In this document: positions 17,390 through 26,441 of the stretch, piece by piece
Layout of the letters: every line of letters starts with the position of its first letter
Numbering within the stretch: position 1 is the stretch's first letter
Source: Methanobacteriota archaeon
GTDB taxonomy: Archaea; Thermoplasmatota; Poseidoniia; Poseidoniales; Poseidoniaceae
Direction of reading: 5' to 3'
Length of the DNA: 34,272 bases
NCBI GenBank assembly: GCA_009937025.1
Contig: JAACDG010000011.1
Span: forward strand, 1-34,272
The notes under the pieces: generated by a model
What the model saw: the letters and a program-made list of their open reading frames with translations, nothing else
Told to the model about the DNA's origin: nothing
The model's database searches: none
Made by a program: the position numbers and the translations under genes

Positions 17390-18201
17390 ACCGCATTCCT
17401 CGATTGGCTACGTTCTACAAAAGCACTCCACGAAGCATCAGCATATGCTTGAGCTTTGTGAGATGGATTTTGCGCTTTGTGGATGCCCGAGCCGACGATA
17501 ATACAATCCGAACCGGCGAGAATGGCTTCACGCGGGCTTCCATAGCGTTGGCCCATTTCCCCATCCCCGACTGCAAGGTTTACCCCCGGAGTCCAGATTA
17601 GTTTCCCAGGCCCCACCGCTTTCCGCAGGACTTTCAATTCCTCGGGCCTTGAACCGTTACCAATGAATCCAAAAACTCCAGCATGATTTTTCCCAACGGA
17701 AACAACCTTGCCTGTGTAATCGGGAACGAGCAAATTACCTCTGCTTGACATTTGAGCCAAGAGAAGCACACCGCCTTGGCGCCCAACATCATTCCACCCG
17801 GCTTGTAATCCATCGACGATGTCTGGTCCTGAAATGAGGTGCGCCGTTACCAAATCAGCCCACGAACGGATATCGTAAATTCCCGACATTTGCTTTCGAC
17901 TGATCCCGCCAATATCTGCAAATTTCCGGTCTTCAAACACCAACAGGTCGGCTGAATTTGCCTTCGAACAAAAGGCAGTCCACGCCTCGGCAGACCAATC
18001 ATCAACCAAATCAACATGTGTCTTGAGTGCAGCGATATGAGGCCCGACTTCATCGATTAATTGATTCAGTTCAGCCATAGTGGAGCGGTCTGCTGCAAGA
18101 CAGACAAGACTCTTTTTTCTGCAAGCGACCTCCATATAGGTGTGAGCCATTGTCAGCGAGTTTTCACTCCAACGGTCACCCCACACTACCTCTGCCTGCA
18201 T
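17386..18201 (-). CDS. pyrF: Orotidine 5'-phosphate decarboxylase, eukaryotic-like
   Basis: ALKTHVDLVDDW, LVFEDRKFADIGG (OMPDC signature), GVLLLAQMSSRGNL, IWTPGVNL, GQRYGSPREAILAGSDCIIVGSGI. ATG 18201. Confidence 0.92.
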   Translation of the reverse strand: MQAEVVWGDRWSENSLTMAHTYMEVACRKKSLVCLAADRSTMAELNQLIDEVGPHIAALKTHVDLVDDWSAEAWTAFCSKANSADLLVFEDRKFADIGGISRKQMSGIYDIRSWADLVTAHLISGPDIVDGLQAGWNDVGRQGGVLLLAQMSSRGNLLVPDYTGKVVSVGKNHAGVFGFIGNGSRPEELKVLRKAVGPGKLIWTPGVNLAVGDGEMGQRYGSPREAILAGSDCIIVGSGIHKAQNPSHKAQAYADASWSAFVERSQSRNAV

Positions 18202-18310
18202 GGTTGTCCCAAGGCGGCGCGCCACTCATACCTTACGGCAGAATTGACGCTCAACCCCTGCCTCTAATGAACGGTTTGAGATTTTGAAGAATCTTTTAGC
18301 ACACAACTTC

Positions 18311-19615
18311 TCAATCTTCGCCGCCAGCCTCAAACATACTGAGGATACTGTTGAGTTCTCTGAGGTCATCTTCGAGCATTTTCTTATCCTTCTTATTCAA
18401 ATCAGGGCTCTTCAATCTTTCAGTAATGAATTCTATATCCTCTTTAGCCGCAGCACGTTCTTTAGATAATTTCTTGTCTTCCTTAACCATCTGTAATCTG
18501 GCCATTCGTACACTTGTCTTCTTGTGTCGTGGATTTGCATATTTTTCACTCTCTCCTACAATCTCAACAGAAGTAGGATATGGAATATCGATTCCCTCCA
18601 TCTTGAATTTTTCATCTACGTTCATCAACAACCAATCACGGGCAACAAACTCATCTGAGTAGTCTTCAACCCAGCCATACATTCGGAATATCTTGGAGAA
18701 ATCTGCGAGTTCGATGAGCAATACGCGCGGGTCCGGCTTTTCCAAAATGTGCGGACATTCACGCATCAATTTTAGAATTGTATATTTGACGTGGGCAACG
18801 TCTTCATCATATCCGACTCCAATGTCTTGTACGAGTGATATGCGGCGCCCAACACCATCTCCTCCTCCGCGAGCATGGTTGATAACGGTTGAATTTACTA
18901 GACTGTTGTTAGGAATAACAACTAAGTTTTCTTCATGAGTTAGAATTTTGGTAGAAAGAATACCAACCGATACAACTGCACCAACTTTCCCCTCAACCTC
19001 GATTCTGTCTCCAACTTCAAATGGTTGGTCAAGAGCTAGCATGAATGAATTAACAATGTTGCCTAATGATTGCTGCATAGCGAACCCAATAATCAAAGAG
19101 AATACCGCTAAGGAAGCAAGAACACCAAACAATTCAATTCCAAGTTCAGATAGTGCGAGATACATGCCGCCGAACCATACGACGGCTCTTGCCAAGAACA
19201 CAATTAATGAATTACTTCCAGATACAGTGACGCTTGTAGGGTCGGAGAACCGTTCCATTATTACAGGGACCATTACCATCAAAGAAACGCTAAGAAACGA
19301 CGTTGAAAGAAGAATGTAAGAAGCTTGGAAGAATGGGTCAGCAGACAATACAAATGAATCATACTCACCCTTTACCCATGTCATGGTTAATTGAGTTGCT
19401 GCAATTATTATGAAGGCGTAAAGACGTTTAGTGACTGGAGCATACAAACGGTCATCCCATTCAAACTTCGTCTTCTTTACGAAGTCGAGTACCACTTTGC
19501 GCATTAAGAACCGAGCCAATACCAATGTCAGCAATGCGGCAACCGCGCCAGCCACCCATTGCGCCCATTCACCTAGTTCAATCAATTTGTCAATATAGCT
19601 GGTTATCGAGTCCAT
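18311..19615 (-). CDS. MscS-family mechanosensitive ion channel
   Basis: Three N-terminal TM segments; VLASLAVFSLIIGFAMQQSLGNIVNSFMLALDQPFEVGDRIEVEGKVGAVVSVGILSTKILTHEENLVVIPNNSLVNSTVIN is a classic MscS core. ATG 19615. Confidence 0.93.
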   Translation of the reverse strand: MDSITSYIDKLIELGEWAQWVAGAVAALLTLVLARFLMRKVVLDFVKKTKFEWDDRLYAPVTKRLYAFIIIAATQLTMTWVKGEYDSFVLSADPFFQASYILLSTSFLSVSLMVMVPVIMERFSDPTSVTVSGSNSLIVFLARAVVWFGGMYLALSELGIELFGVLASLAVFSLIIGFAMQQSLGNIVNSFMLALDQPFEVGDRIEVEGKVGAVVSVGILSTKILTHEENLVVIPNNSLVNSTVINHARGGGDGVGRRISLVQDIGVGYDEDVAHVKYTILKLMRECPHILEKPDPRVLLIELADFSKIFRMYGWVEDYSDEFVARDWLLMNVDEKFKMEGIDIPYPTSVEIVGESEKYANPRHKKTSVRMARLQMVKEDKKLSKERAAAKEDIEFITERLKSPDLNKKDKKMLEDDLRELNSILSMFEAGGED

Positions 19616-19690
19616 GTCATTCCCCTTAGCCGTGTTGAAATACAACCCCTTGATGAGAGTGTCGGAAGGGACACAATCCACTTCACCAAT

Positions 19691-20698
19691 TCAAACTGAT
19701 AATTTTAACATCGATTCGATAGAATCAACCAAGGTTTGTTCAGACGAATGCAGTTCAATTCCCAACTCTTGTTCCATGTTTCCAATATCATACGCGACAT
19801 GTCTTCCAAGTGATGAACGAACCATTTTCCATGTGAGTTGGGGGTGAAGTACTGCCAATAAAGCGGCAGCGGGTTTGGGAAGGCGAAGTACAGCCCATTT
19901 TTTCCCAGGTTTGAATACACGCAAACGCCGGCCGATTTCCTGCATCCAAATCCCTTCTTTATGCAAAATATACCGGGCCCCGTTTTGACCAGATTCGAGA
20001 GCAGCCACATGGGCGCAAGCAACATCCCGAACATCGACATAGTTCAGATGAGTATTGAGAACAAAGGGCATTCGGCCAGTAAAATGCTTGAGGTATGCCA
20101 TTGAACCCTGTGTGTGGCGCTTTTGAAAGACCGGTCCGAAGACAATGGAAGGGTGAATTGTTACGAGTCTTGGGCGCTTCTGTTCGGGTTGCCGTTCGAC
20201 AAATGCCCGCATTATACGTTCAGCTTCTGCCTTTGCTAAGCCGTAGGGATTTGATTGTAATGTCGCATCATCACACCAATCTTCGGCGGAAAAGGTGTGG
20301 CCGTTTTGGTAGCGCGTTCTGCGAATTGCAGCAACCGACGAAGTGTGTATTACAGTCTTGACACAACCCACTCCTTCTATCGCTTCACAAAGATTCGTCG
20401 TTCCAACAACCGAGGGATCAACAACGTCGCTCTGAGCATCACGTACGCCAACCATGAGCGCCGCTGCACAGTGAATCACAATTTCACACCCTTCAACGGC
20501 ATGAACTACCGAAACTTTGTCGAGCAAATCCATGGCTACAATCTCAAGCGATGCCTCCTTTTGTTTTGGAAAGACTTCAAGAAATTTTGCTCGCTCCGGA
20601 TTTCTGGCCGTTGCACGCACATCAAACCCTTTTTCGAGTAACAAATGTACAACATGGGAGCCGATGAATCCAGCGGCACCAGTCACAAGTACGGGCAT
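19691..20698 (-). CDS. NAD(P)-dependent epimerase/dehydratase (extended SDR, dihydroflavonol-4-reductase-like)
   Basis: VLVTGAAGFIGSHVVHLLLEKGFDVRATAR, HCAA, SNPYGLAKAEAERIM (YxxxK), TIHPSIVFGP. ATG 20698. Confidence 0.9.
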   Translation of the reverse strand: MPVLVTGAAGFIGSHVVHLLLEKGFDVRATARNPERAKFLEVFPKQKEASLEIVAMDLLDKVSVVHAVEGCEIVIHCAAALMVGVRDAQSDVVDPSVVGTTNLCEAIEGVGCVKTVIHTSSVAAIRRTRYQNGHTFSAEDWCDDATLQSNPYGLAKAEAERIMRAFVERQPEQKRPRLVTIHPSIVFGPVFQKRHTQGSMAYLKHFTGRMPFVLNTHLNYVDVRDVACAHVAALESGQNGARYILHKEGIWMQEIGRRLRVFKPGKKWAVLRLPKPAAALLAVLHPQLTWKMVRSSLGRHVAYDIGNMEQELGIELHSSEQTLVDSIESMLKLSV

Positions 20699-20752
20699 AG
20701 TTAGCCCACACGTTTCCCCTTCTTGATGTACCGTTTTCGAACCATCACATTG

Positions 20753-22561
20753 ATGCCAAACCCCTCTTTCGCCCAACCAATGCGAATCGCCATATTCCTG
20801 TCTATGTTGTTCCTCCTCGGCCCTCTTTCGGGTTGTTTCGGAGAAGCAACCCCTCAAACAGAGAATGAAGATTCAACCCTCTATCCAACAGAATGGGAGC
20901 GCCACACCCTCGAGTGGAATTGGACGGACAGTTATTCCTATGTGCTGCAGCCGGGCCCTTACACCGCCCTTGAAGTTCAAGAAGCGACCTTTGAAGTCGA
21001 TACTTCCGAGGTTTGGGAAACAGGCCCATCCACTTCAAACGTCCACCTTTCCTATTGGCTTCCATCCAACACAGAAGAAGGAGAAAAAGTACCTGTCATA
21101 GCGGTCGTTAGCCCTTATTTCTCCTTCGGACAACCCGGAGATGAATCAGGTGCAACCAATGTCGTTGGAGCTGGCCGTGGCGAATTTATTTATGACAATT
21201 ATATTCCTCACGGTTATGCATTTGCCCAAGTATCTGTTTTCGGCACAGAAGAATCCTCTGGATGTTTTGATTACCGTGGCGAAGGAGAGGGTTGGGGCAT
21301 TCATCAAGCAGTTGAATGGCTTGGTAAACAAAATTGGTCAAACGGCAAGGTTGGTTTGTATGGAAAATCCTATGAAGGCGCTACACAATGGGAGGCAGCA
21401 GTCCATGGAAGTGAACACTTAGCCACTATTGTACCGATTTCAGGCACGACAGGATTGCATCCACTTCTTTACAAAAACGGAAGCGCTGAAGCCCGCAGCC
21501 AAGTTATGCACATGAATTATTTCGGAAGCACAGTTGATTATAACGCTGAAGATATGGACAATATTTGCCCGGACATCATCGAAGGGCTTTTTGCAGGACC
21601 GGTCACATACGGCATGGGTGAATTAGACCCATACATGTCGAATTACTACGAAGAAAGGGAACACATTTCGAAAGCACTTACCAATTACAATGGCAGCGTA
21701 TACTGGGTCCAAGGAATGCAAGATTGGAATGTCGACCCCCACCAAGTCTTCCCATGGTACCAGATATTTATCGACGCTGGATTCGATGTTCGAGGAGTGC
21801 TTGGGCAATGGGAGCACAATTACCCCGACCAGTGGTCGAAACACAACGCACAAGACAGCGGATATGGCGGCGAAGCAATTCAAAACATGACGCGTTGGGA
21901 TTGGGGGCAAGATTTGTTTGAATGGTTCGAGTATTATCTGAAAGGTATTGGAGAAAAACCAGAACTCCATGCTCAAATTCAAAGGAATGACGGACAATGG
22001 CGCATCGAAGATACATGGCCCCCACTTGACCGGATTTCGGGCGAAATACCTCTTGAGACCTGTACTCAAACGGGGACACGGGTGCAAGGCGTATCGACCA
22101 CGGGCGGCAGCGTGAGCGGTGTAGTGATTGAATGCGATGCGTTAAACCCCTCTTCCGATATTCATATCTCGGGACTTACAACGCTCCACCTCGAAGTTCA
22201 AGCAGCCATGGATGGCGGTCAAATATTCGTCGAGTTACAAGACGCAGTAACAAACCTTCGCCTTGGCCACGCAACAATGGATATTCGTTACCACCAAGGC
22301 GGTAGCGACCCCACCACAGTATTCCCAGGGCAATCGTTGACCATGCTGATGGAGTTTCAAGCGATTGACGCTCTTTTACCTGCAGGCCACGGCATTCGTT
22401 TGGTCATGACGGAAACTGGCGAGGACTATCTTGCACCTGCCTGCGGCGTCTTGTGTCCAATTACGGTGAATGGCGGCATGCTCACCCTCCCTCATATCGT
22501 TCGAGATGGAAGTAATGTGCTCATCACACCTCAGAGTGAAGACGCAGCAAATAATCAGTGA
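20753..22561 (+). CDS. Secreted lipoprotein, CocE/NonD or X-Pro dipeptidyl-peptidase (S15)-like alpha/beta hydrolase
   Basis: Signal peptide with lipobox GPLSGCFG; nucleophile elbow VGLYGKSYEGATQWEAA; DWNVDPHQV; QWEHNYPDQW; C-terminal jelly-roll-like region. Start codon approximate. Confidence 0.85.
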   Translation: MPNPSFAQPMRIAIFLSMLFLLGPLSGCFGEATPQTENEDSTLYPTEWERHTLEWNWTDSYSYVLQPGPYTALEVQEATFEVDTSEVWETGPSTSNVHLSYWLPSNTEEGEKVPVIAVVSPYFSFGQPGDESGATNVVGAGRGEFIYDNYIPHGYAFAQVSVFGTEESSGCFDYRGEGEGWGIHQAVEWLGKQNWSNGKVGLYGKSYEGATQWEAAVHGSEHLATIVPISGTTGLHPLLYKNGSAEARSQVMHMNYFGSTVDYNAEDMDNICPDIIEGLFAGPVTYGMGELDPYMSNYYEEREHISKALTNYNGSVYWVQGMQDWNVDPHQVFPWYQIFIDAGFDVRGVLGQWEHNYPDQWSKHNAQDSGYGGEAIQNMTRWDWGQDLFEWFEYYLKGIGEKPELHAQIQRNDGQWRIEDTWPPLDRISGEIPLETCTQTGTRVQGVSTTGGSVSGVVIECDALNPSSDIHISGLTTLHLEVQAAMDGGQIFVELQDAVTNLRLGHATMDIRYHQGGSDPTTVFPGQSLTMLMEFQAIDALLPAGHGIRLVMTETGEDYLAPACGVLCPITVNGGMLTLPHIVRDGSNVLITPQSEDAANNQ

Positions 22562-22563
22562 AA

Positions 22564-23118
22564 TCATTCGGTTTCCCGCAATGCACGAACCATATCGATT
22601 CTGCCCACCAGTCCAACCAAGATGCCGCGCTGGTTGACCAACAACACCTCTTTCTCACCGAGAAGGCGGCGCGCCTCTTCAACTGAAATATCAACATCAA
22701 CCATCGAGTAGTCCGTTCGCATCACTTCATCAACACAAACGTCTCTCCCAACATTCCCTTTGAGCAGGCTTGCTTCTGAAACCAATCCAACGACAGAACC
22801 CGCATCTCCAAGCACAGGGAGGTGACTAATGCCACCGAGAACCATCTTGTCAATCGCAGATTGAACAGTATCAATACGCAATAAAGTTGTAACTTCTGAG
22901 ACCATGATGTCGCCCACAGTGTGGGCCTGGTTGGGATGTTCCTCCCGATTGAGCGCTCCGACCATCTTCCTCAATGTCGAGGCGCGAGGATCTACTGATT
23001 CAGTTTCAACCTTGGCGATAACAGACTGCGTCAACCCGGAACGTTCTGCCAATGCCGCTTGGGTGAGCCCTAAGGATTTGCGCCATTGCCGCAAATAGCC
23101 ACCTGTGGGAATTTCCAT
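22564..23118 (-). CDS. XRE-type HTH + tandem CBS domain transcriptional regulator
   Basis: GYLRQWRKSLGLTQAALAERSGLTQSVIAKVETESVDPRASTLRKMVGAL (HTH_3), then VGDIMVSEVTTL...GGISHLPVLGDAGSVVGLVSEASLL...VDEVMRTDYSMV...LLVNQRGILVGLVGRIDMVRAL (CBS pair). Confidence 0.93.
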   Translation of the reverse strand: MEIPTGGYLRQWRKSLGLTQAALAERSGLTQSVIAKVETESVDPRASTLRKMVGALNREEHPNQAHTVGDIMVSEVTTLLRIDTVQSAIDKMVLGGISHLPVLGDAGSVVGLVSEASLLKGNVGRDVCVDEVMRTDYSMVDVDISVEEARRLLGEKEVLLVNQRGILVGLVGRIDMVRALRETE

Positions 23119-23129
23119 TGTATGCTCGT

Positions 23130-23154
23130 GGATGCCACCACCCAAGAGTTCACC
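23130..23154 (-). promoter_or_regulatory. Putative two-part upstream element GGTGAAC-N4-GGGTGGTGGCATCC (copy 2)
   Basis: Plus strand GGATGCCACCACCC (23130-23143) and GTTCACC (23148-23154); matches 10377-10403. Confidence 0.35.
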
Positions 23155-23273
23155 GGTCCGGGGCAGAAAAACACCGTGAATCTGAACCCTCTTCTCCGGT
23201 GTTCATTCGCTCATTTTTTTTTGGATTCCGCGAACAAATGAATAAACTTTGACTCGCTAAACAACCACATTAA

Positions 23274-23303
23274 TAATCAAAAATTCATTATTATTTTTGA
23301 TTA
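23274..23303. promoter_or_regulatory. Inverted repeat TAATCAAAAAT-N8-ATTTTTGATTA, candidate operator between the CBS-HTH gene and glutamine synthetase
   Basis: 11-bp perfect arms (23274-23284 / 23293-23303) in the divergent 266-bp intergenic region; a further TAATCA at 23305-23310. Confidence 0.5.
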
Positions 23304-23384
23304 GTAATCAAACGCCAAATAAATTTGCGGGAAAAATGAGCGTATGGTTGATATACCGTCTTTGTAAGCATTGAACCGATACCT

Positions 23385-24398
23385 ATGATGGAGAAAGCAA
23401 AATTAGAATACATCTGGCTTGATGGATATAACCCGACACAGAACATGCGCAGCAAAACACTCGTGAAGAAAGATTTCACGGGAACAATCGAAGAATGTCC
23501 AATGTGGAACTTTGATGGCTCCTCAACCAAACAAGCAGAAGGAAACTCCTCCGACTGCCTCCTCAAACCAGTATCGATTTATCCAGACCCTCAACGATTC
23601 AATGGCTTTCTTGTCATGTGTGAAGTTTTGAATGCCGATGGCACACCTCATTCGAGCAACGGACGGGCAACAATCGAAGACGATGACGACGATTTCTGGT
23701 TTGGATTCGAGCAAGAATATTTCATCATGGATGCCGATACACAACTCCCTCTTGGTTTTCCAATGGGTGGATATCCCGGCCCACAAGGAATGTATTACTG
23801 TTCAGTTGGTGGAAAAAACACCCACGGACGAGCTCTCGTTGAAGAACATGCAGACCTTTGCCTCGATGCAGGAATAAATTTTGAAGGAATTAACCAAGAA
23901 GTTGCTTGCGGACAATGGGAATTCCAAATATTTGCCAAGAGTGCTAAAAAAGCAGGCGATGAACTCTGGGTTGCTCGCTATCTTCTTGACCGATTGACAG
24001 CAAGTTATGGTTGCTATATTGAATACCATCCAAAACCGGTCAAAGGCGATTGGAACGGTTCTGGAATGCACGCAAATTTCTCTGATGGCCGAATGCGAGA
24101 CGAGGGTGGAGAAGAACTGTTCACAAAAATCTGTGAAGAATTTGGAAAGAACATCAAGAAGCACATGGATGTTTATGGGGAATACAACGATGAACGTTTG
24201 ACAGGACTGCACGAGACTCAAGCGATTGACCAATTCTCATATGGTATTTCAGACCGTGGTGCATCTATTCGAATTCCAGTTACTGTTCCAGAAGATGGCT
24301 GGGTTGGACGACTAGAAGACCGCCGACCAGCATCAAACGGAGACCCGTACAAGATTGGCGCCGTGATCATCTCGACAACAAAAGCATCTTACAATTGA
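23385..24398 (+). CDS. glnA: Glutamine synthetase, eukaryotic-type (GSII-like)
   Basis: YIWLDGYNPTQNMRSKT, CPMWNFDGSSTKQAEG, FGFEQEYF, GINFEGINQEVACGQWEFQ, WNGSGMHANFSD, LTGLHETQ, DRGASIRIPV, LEDRRPASNGDPYKI; 337 aa, the length of GSII rather than GSI. Confidence 0.95.
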   Translation: MMEKAKLEYIWLDGYNPTQNMRSKTLVKKDFTGTIEECPMWNFDGSSTKQAEGNSSDCLLKPVSIYPDPQRFNGFLVMCEVLNADGTPHSSNGRATIEDDDDDFWFGFEQEYFIMDADTQLPLGFPMGGYPGPQGMYYCSVGGKNTHGRALVEEHADLCLDAGINFEGINQEVACGQWEFQIFAKSAKKAGDELWVARYLLDRLTASYGCYIEYHPKPVKGDWNGSGMHANFSDGRMRDEGGEELFTKICEEFGKNIKKHMDVYGEYNDERLTGLHETQAIDQFSYGISDRGASIRIPVTVPEDGWVGRLEDRRPASNGDPYKIGAVIISTTKASYN

Positions 24399-24682
24399 GA
24401 TTCTTCTGATTGAGCCTCGCTTTTGCGAACTCGAAGAACACCGATGATAACAGCCCCTATGACGGACAAAGTCATGATATTAGCTGCAATCATCGCAAAA
24501 GAATCGACAAGAATTCCATAGATAAGCCAAAGTCCAAGGGCGAATGAAACGACTGCAAACGTGGTCAACGAGATGCCATCATGGCGTTTGTGAACCCATA
24601 CCTGGACAATCTGGGGAATCCAAGCGAAGATACCGATGACGCCTGCAAGCAATCCAATTGCCTCAATCCATGGTTCAGCCAT
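24389..24682 (-). CDS. SemiSWEET / PQ-loop small transporter
   Basis: IGLLAGVIGIFAWIPQIVQVWVHKRHDGISLTTFAVVSFALGLWLIYGILVDSFAMIAANIMTLSVIGAVIIGVLRVR: PQ motif and three TM segments. ATG 24682. Confidence 0.85.
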   Translation of the reverse strand: MAEPWIEAIGLLAGVIGIFAWIPQIVQVWVHKRHDGISLTTFAVVSFALGLWLIYGILVDSFAMIAANIMTLSVIGAVIIGVLRVRKSEAQSEESQL

Positions 24683-24724
24683 GGCTATAGCCGTTCGACC
24701 AACCCACATCAAACCTCGTGAACA

Positions 24725-25636
24725 TCACACATTCTTCGCCCAATCAGCAGGGGGCTTTGAAACGCTGATGTGGGTTATGTTTGCCCAAGCGATTTTACGA
24801 GGCTTCTTTTCTCCGACAACATGCATTTCAAGAGCCATGCCGTATGGAATTTTAGCGACGATGTTTTTCCCCCCGGTTTTCAGTGTAACTTCACTGGGAT
24901 TGTTCGTAAAGAGAGAAAACAACGAACGATTGTGTTCAGCAGTTGCCCCAACAGGGCTTTTGCGTTCTGAAAACCATGACCGTAACTGGTCGCCTAAGCC
25001 AAGACTGAAGACATCTCCTTTCAACATCAATCCACCATGAAGGTGAACTTCGTCCCAGGTGTTGAACCCACCCAAGGTTTCCATCAAATCCTCATTCATC
25101 TCACCAGGGCTGGTCGATTCGAGAATTTGAATAAAGCCGGCTTCATCGACCATTTCTGCGGCTAAATCATCAGGTATCTCGGGCCACTCAAGGGTCTGGT
25201 GAGTCATAGCGACAATGACTCGCATGGCTATGGAGTCCTCTTCAGAAAGTGAAAGTCTTTTTTCATGCAGCGCTTTCAATATTCGAGCTTTACGTGCGAT
25301 ACGGTCTGCTACACCATCGTGGTTGTGTGTTGTCCTATTCTTTCGGTGCTGTACGAAATGATGCTCTTTTGTGATGACAAAAGAACCAGCCCATTGTTTC
25401 TGTTCAACGACTAACATTGTATTTCCTCCGATTACAACCATGTCAATTTCCCTTCGGCCGCCCTCTGGGTCTGGGATTCGAACCGATTCAAAAATATGCC
25501 AACCATTGTCTCTTCCAGCAGCCCGAGAAAGTTTACATAAACGCATTTCAGCCAAATCGCCGGCTCGGTGAATATCGTCAGGAGGGTGCTTCAACCGTCT
25601 TGAGCGCCACCAATTCCAACGGATTTTGAACGACAT
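24725..25636 (-). CDS. NERD (nuclease-related) domain protein
   Basis: AGDLAEMRLCKLS..GWHIFESVRIPDPEGGRREIDMVVIGGNTMLVVEQKQWAGSF: NERD-type PD-(D/E)XK core (E...EID...EQK); uncharacterised C-terminal half. Confidence 0.75.
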   Translation of the reverse strand: MSFKIRWNWWRSRRLKHPPDDIHRAGDLAEMRLCKLSRAAGRDNGWHIFESVRIPDPEGGRREIDMVVIGGNTMLVVEQKQWAGSFVITKEHHFVQHRKNRTTHNHDGVADRIARKARILKALHEKRLSLSEEDSIAMRVIVAMTHQTLEWPEIPDDLAAEMVDEAGFIQILESTSPGEMNEDLMETLGGFNTWDEVHLHGGLMLKGDVFSLGLGDQLRSWFSERKSPVGATAEHNRSLFSLFTNNPSEVTLKTGGKNIVAKIPYGMALEMHVVGEKKPRKIAWANITHISVSKPPADWAKNV

Positions 25637-25643
25637 AAATTCA

Positions 25644-26432
25644 TCACCGCAGCAATTGGTCTACACTGTTGACGATTACAGTGGGCTGTTGCTCTGCACC
25701 TTCTTCTAATTTCGAAACATCTTCCATCGTTGCTTCTCCGGAGAGCACCAGCACACCAACACAACCTGCTCTTGTTGCCATTGCAAGGTCGGTATACAAG
25801 CGGTCTCCGACCATTGCACAACGTGCAGGGTCAAGCCCTAAAGCCTCGATTTTATGCAAAATCATTCCAGCATTTGGCTTACCAGTTATGTGGACTGGGT
25901 CAACGCCAGTGGTTGTTATGAGTAAGGCGAGATAAGCCCCGACATCAGGCAACCCGCCATCGGGAGAAGGGCAGACCATATCGGGGTGGCTTGCAACTAA
26001 CGGCACACCTGCATGAAGGAAAATGCTCGCTTTGGAGAGTTTTTCATAATCGATTTCCGTATCGTACCCAAGCACGACATATTCGGGATGTTTGCTGCGC
26101 GTTTCAATTCCGGATTCTTCAAGCATTTCTCTCATGCCTCCGGTCCCAATCAACCATGTTTTAGTGATCGAGTTCGATGCAAGCCATGCCAATAAATCAT
26201 GCGTTGAAAGCAACACATCCTCTTCGACCGCCGGAATTCCGAACGCGTGTAATTTCTTCACGTATTGTTTCACCGAACGGCTTGAATTATTCGATAGAAA
26301 ATAGCGCTGAATACCTCGTTCATCACAACGCTGGAGAAAATCAAGCGCCCCTTCAATAAGGTCGCCCCCGAGATAAATCGTTCCATCTAAGTCGAGAAAT
26401 ACCGCATCGATTTCATTGAGTCGTGCATCCAT
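25644..26432 (-). CDS. HAD-superfamily hydrolase, NagD-like (HAD-IIA)
   Basis: VFLDLDGTIYLGG, YFLSNNSSRSVKQYVKKL, VHITGKPNAGMILHKIEALG, MVGDRLYTDLAMATRAGCVGVLVLSGEA. Confidence 0.93.
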   Translation of the reverse strand: MDARLNEIDAVFLDLDGTIYLGGDLIEGALDFLQRCDERGIQRYFLSNNSSRSVKQYVKKLHAFGIPAVEEDVLLSTHDLLAWLASNSITKTWLIGTGGMREMLEESGIETRSKHPEYVVLGYDTEIDYEKLSKASIFLHAGVPLVASHPDMVCPSPDGGLPDVGAYLALLITTTGVDPVHITGKPNAGMILHKIEALGLDPARCAMVGDRLYTDLAMATRAGCVGVLVLSGEATMEDVSKLEEGAEQQPTVIVNSVDQLLR

Positions 26433-26441
26433 ATTCTCGCC

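Noticed and set aside
18260-18300. Weak inverted repeat AGATT...AATCT between pyrF and the MscS gene
   Set aside because: Only 5-bp arms in AT-rich sequence; easily chance.
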